DNA from: Coprinopsis marcescibilis
Taxonomy: Eukaryota; Basidiomycota; Agaricomycetes; Agaricales; Psathyrellaceae
NCBI GenBank assembly: GCA_004369085.1
Contig: ML210160.1
Coordinates: 149,830-213,829 of the forward strand
Length of the DNA stretch: 64,000 nt
Direction of reading: 5' to 3'
Shown here one piece after another: positions 25,901 to 34,865 of the stretch; position 1 is the stretch's first letter, and each line of letters starts with the position of its first letter. Both the position numbers and the translations under genes were made by a program. Below the pieces are notes generated by a model. That model did not search any database. It was not told the DNA's origin and saw nothing but the letters and a program-made list of their open reading frames with translations.

Positions 25901-26749
25901 GTTTCCGGCTCAATGGACAACGCCATTCGGATCTGGGATGCAGCGACCGGACAGGAAGTGCGGAAGCCGCTGAGAGGGCACAAGGATTGGATTTGGTCCG
26001 TTGCAGTTTCACTTGATGGCCAGCGAATCGTATCCGGCTCAGATGATAGGACGGTCCGGATTTGGGACGCACAGACGGGACAAGAGGTAGCACCTTCGCC
26101 GTTGAGAGGCAGCATAGACATTTTCTCGGCTGCAATTTCTCCTGATGGGTCGCGGCTCATCGCTGCGTCCGCGGATGGAACAATCCATGTTTGGGATGCG
26201 GAGACCGGGGAATCCACTATTCCACCCCTAAAAGGGCATCAAGGCTGGGTACGATCGGTTGCGATATCCCCTGATGGGAATTGGATTGTATCAGGCTCTA
26301 ATGATTATACTGTTCGTGTCTGGGATATCCCGTCAGCGGCGGAGGTCATGAAGATGACGGGACACACATGCTGGGTTCGGAGTGTAGCCATCTCACCGGA
26401 TGGGTTACAGATAGTGTCTTGCTCATGGGATAGGACGGTGCGCATTTGGGATGCAAAGACGGGGCAGCAGGTTGGGGAACCATTGCGTGGCCACACAGAC
26501 TGGGTTAATTCCGTGGTGTTTTCACCTGATGGCAGGCGAATCGTGTCTGGATCGGATGATAGAACCATCAGAGTTTGGGACGTGGAGACGGGGAAGCAGG
26601 TGGGGAAGCCGCTGAAGGGACACACAGATTTTGTTTACTCTGTGGCAATTTCATCGGATGGCAAGTTGATTGCCTCTGGGTCGGAAGACAAGACTGTCCT
26701 GATCTGGGATGGCGAGCTAGCTCTTTCTGCCAATTTGGTAGACGATTAA
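22955..26749 (+). CDS. DUF2235 (Tle1-like) hydrolase fused to WD40 propeller, copy C
   Basis: Fourteen exons: 22955-22997, 23049-23356, 23411-23574, 23631-23710, 23771-23823, 23883-23923, 23986-24216, 24276-24482, 24545-24634, 24698-24772, 24825-25061, 25122-25432, 25497-25772, 25827-26749. They total 3039 nt, so 1012 aa. Motifs as in copy B: ICIDGTANQF, GFSRGA (Ser about 201), WFPGTHSDIGGG (about 423-434), a helical middle, and seven WD40 repeats (about 711-1005). Differences from B: 31 extra residues in exon 7, made by partial duplication of a VKK...RFKK basic unit; an extra 90-nt exon (24545-24634); and a shorter junction before the middle region. The intron 25773-25826 is 54 nt and contains no stop, so an unspliced reading also stays open, but its removal matches copies A and B. 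The start was chosen because exon 1 (43 nt) is identical in length and splice phase in both genes. Confidence 0.88.
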
Positions 26750-28440
26750 TACATTATCGATGCTGTGTATGTAGGTTTCGAAGGACAGCAAAGGCCAGGA
26801 GCTGGGGGCTGCTGTAGAATTACAAAGATACAAATCGAACACGCCCTCTGCATGACACCGTGGGAATGGCGCGAACCCGTCGTCACTGTCTCGCACAGAA
26901 CTCAACCACGTTCTTCACCGTTGAGCACAACGAGGATGAGCCTCTTTGACAACATCTATTACTACCTCCCGTCCGTTCTTCCGCCCCACTAAAGCGATCC
27001 CGTTAAATGGCTACTCGACAAAAATGAAGGCCAAGAGCAACAACATCATATTCAGAGGACTCGTTCTGAACTATCCCCGCTGAAAACAGGAGCAAAAGGC
27101 CATCTACAGGCATCATTCGAGCACTGTGTCATCCTGCCCAGGATGTATGCGGTCAATCCGACTTGCGCAATCCTGCGATGCTGCTTTCGGGTGATGCGGC
27201 ATGTGCGAGAGTCTTCTGTACAGCACTTAGAGGCGTTGTCGGCAACCATCCTGGCATTGGGTCACCAGTGGTGGATAGGATTGACAAAGGACATGACTCA
27301 CCGGAATACAGAACTCATTCTTGCCAGATGGCGACAATTCCACATATATCCAGTAGGTTCTTCAGGAGAGCACGAAGTGGTGAACCGAATGACGATGTCT
27401 CCGGTCAGGAACGATCTACCACATCGGTTTTACGACGGGTTTTGACTGGAATAGGTGAGTCTCGTCTGTTTATCGCCAGTTTTGCTGTACTCACCACGAG
27501 GATCCAGTAAATTCTGGCATCGCCAGACCTGCCAGTCCTACACGATGGCCAGCTTCTCGTCACCTTCTCCCCCGAATCTCCTCGCCGCCCTCGACCTTCT
27601 AGAGGGAGCCAAATCAGACCAGGACGCACAATCGAGCTCAACCTCCTCCCGCGGCGTGCCAGTAGTCCCACTGTGAGCGGGATGTTCGCTTATATCGCCA
27701 TCGACACCTCGGAAGTGCTCAGTATCCGAGCCAGCTCTTGCCAACAGTGATGTGCAACGAGGATGACGCTTGGGCGCTCGTGCAGCGGACGGGATCGCAG
27801 TGGTTTCTCGAAGCCGACTGACTGCTGGTGAAGATGCGACCCTCCGAACGGTGTACGGAGATCGTTTGGCAAGGCCGCCGATTCATTCTTACTCGGCATT
27901 TACGCGCTTTGGGTCGGCGGATGGAGGCTGTGGAGTTGGGGATTCTTTTTCAAATCTGGGTGACGCTGTGTTGTGGGAAGGCGACGGGGGTCAGTTCGAG
28001 TTTCCAGAGGACGAGCACCTAGGCAGATGTTTTTGACGGAGATCTGGGTGTATCAGAGAGACGGAGCTCGAGTGCGAGGCAACACTTTCTTTAGACCTGC
28101 TGAGTCTGAAGGGAGGCTTGGCAGAGGATCGCGTGAAGGAAGGCAAGATCGACGTCTGCGTGTTTCGTTTGAGGGAGGGCCGGGCTTGGCTGTATTTTTG
28201 TCTTCGTTCGATAGTCCATGGTCCGGTTGTTTGGATTCCGTCCGTATACCGCGATGAACGTATTTTCGCAAGCCTTGTCCCCTCCACTTTTCAACTAGCT
28301 CAGCTGATAACAAGATCTCCTCGCACTAATAAGCGTCCTTTTCGTACGGCGATCGAAAACGTTGAAGAACCAGAACCAATGGACATGCGCTATAAGCACA
28401 GCCTTGGTGAATCGGTAAAGTAGACGCACTGAGGGCCTAA
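26750..28440. repeat. downstream flank module, copy C
   Basis: Contains both parts seen after copy B, shortened internally. Plus 27545-27676 reads MASFSSPSPPNLLAALDLLE and ends in VPVVPL before a stop. The corresponding stop is kept after A and in the orphan copy, although the upstream frame is not, so coding status is open. Confidence 0.65.
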
Positions 28441-28723
28441 AGGGAAGTACGTACGGTAATATAGATAGAGCTGGGCCTATCCGCCACCCAGCTATGGGAT
28501 CACGAGGCGAACAGAACTGAGACAGGTAGCAGTAGCATCTTGGCCCTCGCTAACAATCGCCGTTGGGTACTGTCGCATCGCGTTGCATATGGAGGTTACA
28601 TGGAGTGCAGGGTCGTGTGTTGTAACCTGCCTGTGCCACCTGAGATCTCACAGCCGAGTTCTCAAGTCAGCGGGGGTGATATACCTGAAAGCCAATCGAA
28701 GGCTCCAATCCCAGTAACCAGTT

Positions 28724-28765
28724 CCGTTTCGTTTAAACGGTACCTTCACGACTCATAATTAAGAT
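28724..28765 (+). repeat. left terminal inverted repeat
   Basis: Begins CCGTTTCGTTTAAACGG, which itself contains the palindrome CCGTTTAAACGG once the CG after the first six bases is skipped. It ends in aattaagat. Pairs with 29686-29727. Confidence 0.85.
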
Positions 28766-29685
28766 AAGACAATAATTAAGACAGTCCTTATCTTAATTAT
28801 GAAGCTTACCTGTATCCTGTCTTAACTAAGATACACATTAAGATAGATGCCCAGTATCGTGGGCTCTTTCTGGGTTTAAGACGCTGGCAATGATCTTTAA
28901 GATAATCCCCTACCGGCGTTACAAGAACAACTTAAATTTCACTCGACATACTTAAACTTTGGGTGATGTATCACTACTAATTAAGATTAACTTAATGTGG
29001 TGTCGGTAGGGACACCGCACTCGCTGCGCACCGTCGTGTTCAAGAGGCGGGCAGCGGGTAATGCTCTTTCCGTCTCTCCCATTCACACCTCCCCTGGAGA
29101 AAGGTGAGGGAAAAGAGAGAAAGAGATGGCGGCATACCAAAGAGGGGCTGCAGCTTATATACCCAGGGCATGTTTGTCAACCAAACATCCGTTGGTTTGA
29201 TGGCTGGTGAGTCACGGGTGTGTGGGGAAATCAAAAAAGTCCTGGGGTATATAACCAATGCACCATGCGGCCAGGACGACTCTGCATCTCTCCCACCTTC
29301 TCTCACCTTCTCCTACAACGGAGAAAGTGTGAGAAGGACTCGGAGAGATAACTTTGAGAACTGTAAACTATCAGCCTAATCAAGACAGTCAGTTAAGCAG
29401 CGAGCTATGTATCGTCTTAATTAACTGATGGTCTTAATCGGAGCAGGTGCCTACCAGTCTTATTCACTATAAATAATCTATGGAATAAGATTGAGATCCT
29501 AAATTTCGACATCTTAAGATGCCAGTGTGTCTTAATTCAAACGGCAGAATTAAGACGAACCGGGTCAGTCTTGATGGGCGCCTATTTGTTGTCTTAATGT
29601 TCCCCTCGAGAGCACAGTGAGTTAAGACAGTCGTAACTACATGCACGTCAGAATTAAGATTAAGATCATCTTAAAGATCATCTTA

Positions 29686-29727
29686 ATCTTAATTGTGACT
29701 CGTGAGGGTACCGTTTAAACGAAACGG
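29686..29727 (-). repeat. right terminal inverted repeat
   Basis: Reverse complement of the left terminal repeat with three mismatches. It ends at CCGTTTAAACGAAACGG. Confidence 0.85.
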
Positions 29728-29902
29728 TATGTACTTGATCCAATCCAGTCTCCATCATAGACCGGACCATGTGCCGAGGAGCCTGGGCTAGTACGCCACA
29801 GATTGCTATCCAATGGTTTCTGAAAGTTTCGAATATCATTGCTGCGACTCTCATTTATTAAGCTTTGATCTTCAACGACTATGTATAACAGAGTTTCTCC
29901 TT

Positions 29903-30631
29903 TCAGTTCCAAGGGTAGTTGGGTGAATTTGGCGGAGTGTTCACCTCCCTATACTCCGTAACTGTCCTCTTCTCCAAAACTGCATCCCACTCGACCGTAG
30001 CAAATACGGAAGCGAGTCCCTCTGTGTATACTTCTCCTTCCTTTGTGACCAGACTTGTTTTTCCAGAGTAGACGACCCATCCGTTGCGCCTATCATGTAC
30101 CAGCTTAGTATGAGCCAGGAACAAGAATAATGACGAGAATGAAAGTCGCACCCTTGTGGATCGGAGGCAGCGGCCGTAATCTGTGTTGGCTCGATAACAT
30201 AGCTGTCCAGCCTGCTGGTGATGATGCAGCTGGAACCTAGCAGGGACCTCTGGAAATATGTTGAGACCAGGAACGTGCTGGCGGAGGCTATCGGCTTATA
30301 CGCACCCTCAAAGCGGCACTCCCGTGGAAAGTTAGACCGTTGAATGTGCCATAAATCTTTGGTGCTATGGTACCGTCGTCAAACCTCTTCTTCCAGTGGG
30401 TGGTGGTGTTTGGGAAGAGTGCTGGGATAAACTCTGTGAACCAGTCTCGTAGTTCCGTTGTGCCTGAGGGAGGGGTTTGTGAGACTTGTGTCACATTCGA
30501 CTCGGCACCAACCCCGGAGGAGAGAGCGACTGTTTGCGTAAGGGGCGTTAGAAATCTACTGACACCTTGAACCTAGGGCGTTTGGACGTACATGAAGGGA
30601 GGAGCAGCGCAAAGACAGATACGAGACGCAT
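29903..30631 (-). CDS. small secreted protein, tandem family member 1
   Basis: Four exons on minus: 30592-30631, 30306-30529, 30152-30249, 29903-30089. They sum to 549 nt, so 182 aa. The N terminus MRLVSVFALLLPSFALSSG looks like a signal peptide, so export is likely. The mature part has LRDWFTEFIPALF, GTIAPKIYGTFNGLTFHG, DSYVIEPTQITAAASD and SVFATVEWDAVLEKRTVTEY, ending PNYPWN. The mix of one amphipathic helix and beta-rich strands resembles an NTF2/SnoaL-like cone fold, but that is a guess; no catalytic residue can be named. Two related genes follow on the same strand upstream (30.9-32.9 kb). The MITE lies 176 bp beyond its stop. Confidence 0.65.
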
Positions 30632-30941
30632 ACGAAGCGAGTTCACGGGATAAGGTGAGCAACCGAGCGTTGGAAAAAAAACCTACGTTTATATCATGGA
30701 AGGTAGTCGAAATCAGACGTCTGATCCTCAAAAAGAAGCACGATATGTTTTAAATTAAGAAGGAGATTACGGTCTGTTTGCAGCCCAGCGTAAAAAACAT
30801 GTGGCCTCTGGAGCGAGCCGTATGGAAATTCTTCAGTAAGTAAAGACTGTGGACGCTCTCTGATCGAAAACGATTGAGGCTGTGTGTCCGACTAATCATT
30901 CCTAAACCGACTCGGATCCATTTATATGGTCCCAAAGAAAA

Positions 30942-31659
30942 TCAGTCCATGGGTAATTGGGGTAATTTGGAGGTGTTGACTTCGTGCCATTCCGTAATGG
31001 TTCGCTTCTGGAGCTTTGGGCTGTACTTGATAATGAGATACGCAGAGCCTGACCCATCGTTGTAGACGACTGGGCTCCCTTTGACCCAAAGTTTAGTTCT
31101 GGCAGTCGCAATAACATACCCATTGAATCTGAGCTATATGTTTGGGATGAGTAGGGCGGGAGAATTTGGAAATATACGTACCCATCGTCGTCTGTGGCGA
31201 AAGCGACAGTCTGTGTTGGCTCTATGTCATACCATGCTATGCGGCGGTTAATGACGCTGCTAGCCTAAGTCCAGTAAGCCTTCGAGGTTAAAAGGCGGTG
31301 TCATTAGTTGCTACGTTGAATATAATGCGGATGTCAAACAAAGGTCCTACCATCATGGGCTTAGAGCCATAGAACGTCTGGTTATTAAAGCTGCACAAGA
31401 TGTCTGGAGCAATCGTTCCGCTATAGGAGGCCCCTTGCCAATGGGACGTCCCATTGGGACACATTGTGGGGATGAACTCGTTAAACCAGCTTTGCAAAGC
31501 TACGGTCACACGGGGAATGGCTATCACTGGTACGACGTTATTAATGTCGTGCATAATACACCTGCAGTTGACTGTATTAGTCGGGCGAGACTATGTGAAG
31601 TCAAGGGAAGAGTGTTCACATGCAAAAGCAACCAGCGTGGCAGAAATCTTGAAATGCAT
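30942..31659 (-). CDS. small secreted protein, tandem family member 2
   Basis: Exons 31620-31659, 31351-31571, 31182-31264, 30942-31128; 531 nt, 176 aa. Exons 1 and 4 have exactly the sizes of member 1 (40 and 187 nt). Signal-like start MHFKISATLVAFAF, then LQSWFNEFIPTMCPNGTSHW, FNNQTFYGSKPMM, WYDIEPTQTVAFATDD and GYVIATARTKLWVKG. Exon 3 must begin 15 nt later than in members 1 and 3, because the equivalent acceptor would expose an in-frame TAG (reading AYWT then stop). A nearby TTAG acceptor restores the frame. The last codons differ from member 1 through two compensating indels (SKLPQLPMD). Function unknown. Confidence 0.6.
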
Positions 31660-32128
31660 GAGGGCAGATGAAAGGGGCGGGCAATTACACTGGAGCAAAT
31701 TATGAACGCCTCCACATATCCGCAACCTTTATATCCCCAAGCAGTCAAGTTTAACGAAGCACTTCGACCTGGCGGAGTCAAGATTAGCGTAACTGCGTGC
31801 ACTTCTCTCCGATGAGCATCAAATCGGTCCAAGGAGTATTGACAGTAAGCACCAGTTATGATCATCACTCCTTCGGAGCATATCTGGAGCCGAAGGGCGC
31901 GACACCAGCGGCAAACACGAGGGTATCTGAACTCAAGCCCGTGTCAGTACAATTTGATTCTCCACGTCACATTATAAGCGGTGGTATCAGTCAACTTAGA
32001 GCATGATTCTACAAGATTGCTGGAGCTCCCTTACCGTTTAACAGCGACATGTCATTACCACATGTGCCATTTGAGGAGTAGACGCCTGCCCAATATTTAA
32101 AGGTGGGTTCGTGCGACCCATACCGTTT

Positions 32129-32890
32129 TCAGAAATGTGGTCCGTTGAAGATAACACAACCCTGCTTGATGGCGAGACTTGATTTGGTGGTGGCAAGTAT
32201 GTATCCATTTAGTCTGTCGGGCCTCGAGTTAGTGGGGCTGGATCGGTGGTTAAGAAAGAAGGTAGTAACCCTTGATCATCTGTCGCGAATCCGACGGTTT
32301 GACTTGGCTCTAGGACGTACCAGTCAACGTTGTCCTTGATCACGCCGCTGATATATGTCCAGTAGGCCTTCATAGGAGAGAATGAGATTCATTCCACTCT
32401 TTCCGTTGAATCACAGATGTAAGACCGAGGTCTTCACTCGAACCGAGCAACAAACGCAATACTTGAACGACGTCTATTGGCGTACGATAAGAACAACGAG
32501 GATAAAGACTAAGGAGAAGAGACGGAGACGCGCGTGCTACACTGGCAGGTAATCGTACGTGTATGTAAGCAGCTGTGTTACAACAGACCTTCATCGCATC
32601 GCGGCCGTCAAAAGTTTGGTTATTGAAAGTACATTTGATATCGTGAGACAGAGTGCCGCTGTCAAAGACCTCTTGCCAGTTTGATGTCTTGCTTGGGAAG
32701 ATCTGGGGGATGAATTCGTTGAACCAATCCTGTAGGACGATTGTCCCGTGGGGGATAGCTGCTACTGGCGGGAAATTCATCTGCGTCGTGGAGAGAATTA
32801 CTGTTGATCCTTGTGGTGAGCGCTGAAATTGGTATTTCGAGGAGGCTTACCTGGATATGCGGTGAGTGTCGCTGAAAGCTTGAGATTCAT
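32129..32890 (-). CDS. small secreted protein, tandem family member 3, probably truncated
   Basis: Exons 32851-32890, 32589-32800, 32270-32367, 32129-32213; 435 nt, 144 aa. Start MNLKLSATLTAYPVILS, then LQDWFNEFIPQIFPSKTSNW, FNNQTFDGRDAMK, AYWTYISGVIKDNVDW, VLEPSQTVGFATDDQG and GYILATTKSSLAIKQG. Exon 1 (40 nt) and exon 3 (98 nt) equal those of member 1, and intron 2 is long (about 220 nt). The frame stops at GPHF, 34 codons earlier than expected from member 1. Beyond the stop the same frame stays open for about 40 codons (FKYWAGVYSSNGTCG), so a recent nonsense or frame change at the 3' end is likely. May be a pseudogene. Confidence 0.55.
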
Positions 32891-33812
32891 AGTACACAGG
32901 CGAGTAAGGAGGTCAAGCTGGGCTTGGACAGCAACCGTGAACGTTGGGGTTTCTTTATACAAGCTGGTAGTAGTAGGTATAGAAGCATTACAGTCGTCAC
33001 TTCCATTGATTAGAATGACTGAAGGTGGAGCGCTGTACATTTTTGAGCAGGAATATGATCGAATCGAGGCTTAGCTCTTGATTCATCTCCAACTCAACTT
33101 TAGAAGGTGCTAAATGAGATACGAAATCAAGATGAACCAACTGTTTCTGGCTGTCGTAGGTACCTTTAGAGCTCGCATGATGAAATGTGGCCTTCCTCTG
33201 AGCATAGACTGTAAGAAGCGGAGGTGATGCGTTTCCGAATGCGAATGGTTGGGCTCTCCACGAGAGTATATGCACGGTGACGTCCGATGAAGTGATCAAG
33301 CTTCTTGCCCACCTTATCTGGCCCCTAAATACGTACGAACGAGCCGAAAAGAAGGCGGGAAGGGGCAATTTTAGACGCCCAAGAAATATTTTACTGTCGC
33401 GGTCCCACAAATATCACGACTGAGGTGGCAACATGGTCGGCCACCATTGGCGAGCATACCCTCCATTTTGAACCTTTGTTCATTATGTATGTTGAGCCAA
33501 CTATTCTATGTAACCCGACGTGGCCAGAACAATCAAGAGTCCAAAACCTGGTTCAGCAATTGACAGGGGCGAAAACGGAGGGTGACGGAGGCAAAGTTGA
33601 GGCGCCGGCGCCGGTGACAACCACCAAATTCCGTTCCCTTGATTGGCTCCGGAGAAAACCGGGAGTCACGTGCTTGACAAATAGTTATGACAGCTCAAAA
33701 GATTTTGCTACGTCGGTTTCCTTCCAACTCCATCCACATCCTCCACAAAAGCCCTTATCCGGCCTACTTTCATCTTCTTGTATATTCCCTTTACCTTTCA
33801 TATCCATTCAAA
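32891..33812. other. divergent intergenic region, secreted-protein gene 3 / cytochrome c
   Basis: Probably holds both promoters. The 100 bases before the cytochrome c ATG are pyrimidine-rich on plus (ttccttccaactccatccac and following), as is common for strongly expressed fungal genes. 33000-33060 shares a stretch with the relic at 13.8 kb. No gene recognised. Confidence 0.4.
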
Positions 33813-34425
33813 ATGCCTTTCGCTCCTGGTAAGTAATGGTTCTTGTTTGCGCGCGTTCATTTCGCGGAGGAAGCGAGATGGCGGCGTAATAGACAGCGAA
33901 TAACCGGACAGGGCTGACAATCAGGGTCTTTCTCTTATTTTAGGTGACGCTGCTAAGGGTGCTGGTCTCTTCAAGACCCGATGCGCTCAATGCCACACCC
34001 TCGGTACCGGTGAACCTCACAAGGTCGGCCCCAACCTCTTCGGGTACGTACTGGTCTATGTCGGAGGTGATTTGGTTCTGACCTGACGTGACATCCAGCA
34101 TCTTCGGCCGTAAATCTGGGCAGAGCGAAGGCTTCTCGTACACCGCCGCCAACATTAACAAGGGCGTGACATGGGACGAGACCACTCTTTTCGAATACCT
34201 CGAGAACCCCAAAAAGGTACGTGCCCCTCCTGCAACGGGCGTCACAGTGGAGCTCACCCTGATCCGCCGTTTTCTAGTACATTCCTGGCACCAAGATGGC
34301 ATTCGCCGGTCTCAAGAAGGAGAAGGACAGGAACGACCTCATCACCTACATGAAGGAGGCTGTACGTTGCTCTTACTCGTTGTGTTGTCTGCGACTTGAC
34401 TGATCATTTTCTCTAGACCGCTTAA
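33813..34425 (+). CDS. CYC1: cytochrome c
   Basis: Five exons: 33813-33828, 33944-34043, 34099-34216, 34278-34361, 34417-34425; 327 nt, 108 aa, the normal length for fungal cytochrome c. The protein starts [19 protein letters not shown] and contains the haem attachment site [38 protein letters not shown] and the Met-ligand segment [13 protein letters not shown]. It carries electrons between complex III and cytochrome oxidase in the mitochondrial intermembrane space. The first exon (16 nt) and the last (9 nt, ACC GCT TAA) are very small, so automated prediction could miss either end. All introns are GT-AG. Confidence 0.97.
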
Positions 34426-34865
34426 AGCTGCCTTCGATCTTTCTGAGGACGTTGTACATTATCATAATCACCACCTTAATGGCTTTCGGTGGTCCTGGTC
34501 GGGATACCCTGGTCTCTCGGTCAAGACTACTCGGAGGCGTATTGTATAGACATTTGGACCGGACGACTTGCACATCCCTGCTCATTTATAGATATATCAT
34601 TATTAGATTTTGCATTTACAGTATCTAAATCACGCATGGATCTGGCCACAAGTATGTTTCTCGAGTTTGACGAGGGTCACAGCACCTCTGCGATGCCAAC
34701 GACGCCAGCCATTTGTCCCGATTCGCTGGCACAAAATTTGTCAAATTTCTCCGCAGTTTCACGAAATGACGTCAATCCGGAACGGAATCAAATTCACGAA
34801 ATTAATCCTTCGTTCGCGATTGGCTGGGGGTTGCTCCGATAGTTAGGGGCACTATTTTGTCAGGC

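Larger units (their letters stand above)
28724..29727. mobile_element. non-autonomous foldback/MITE-like element, 1004 bp
   Basis: Bounded by inverted repeats of 42 bp that match at 39 positions. Inside, both ends are crowded with TTAAGA/TCTTAA-type words (for example 28755-28860 and 29400-29690), as expected for subterminal transposase-binding repeats. Symmetry continues inward: cctggagaaaggtgagg (about 29092) faces ccttctctcaccttctcc (about 29296), and a tatataccc at 29156 faces ggggtatata at 29244, so most of the element is one long imperfect palindrome centred near 29.21 kb. No transposase is encoded; small frames on both strands lie inside the palindrome. I see no clear target-site duplication (left flank ...ccagtt, right flank tatgta...). 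Superfamily not assigned. Confidence 0.8.

Noticed and set aside
25430..26749. A single-exon 439-codon WD40 gene
   Set aside because: Its apparent start lies in the intron between exons 12 and 13 of copy C, and it reads through a conserved 54-nt intron. The complete protein begins at 22955.
5981..26749. Bacterial type VI effector genes acquired recently by transfer
   Set aside because: The genes carry 12-13 spliceosomal introns and fungal-type WD40 repeats, so they are established eukaryotic genes; the bacterial name only denotes the domain family.
28980..29390. Two overlapping open frames inside the MITE as genes
   Set aside because: They lie on the arms of a palindrome and mirror each other; no domain is visible and the element looks non-coding.
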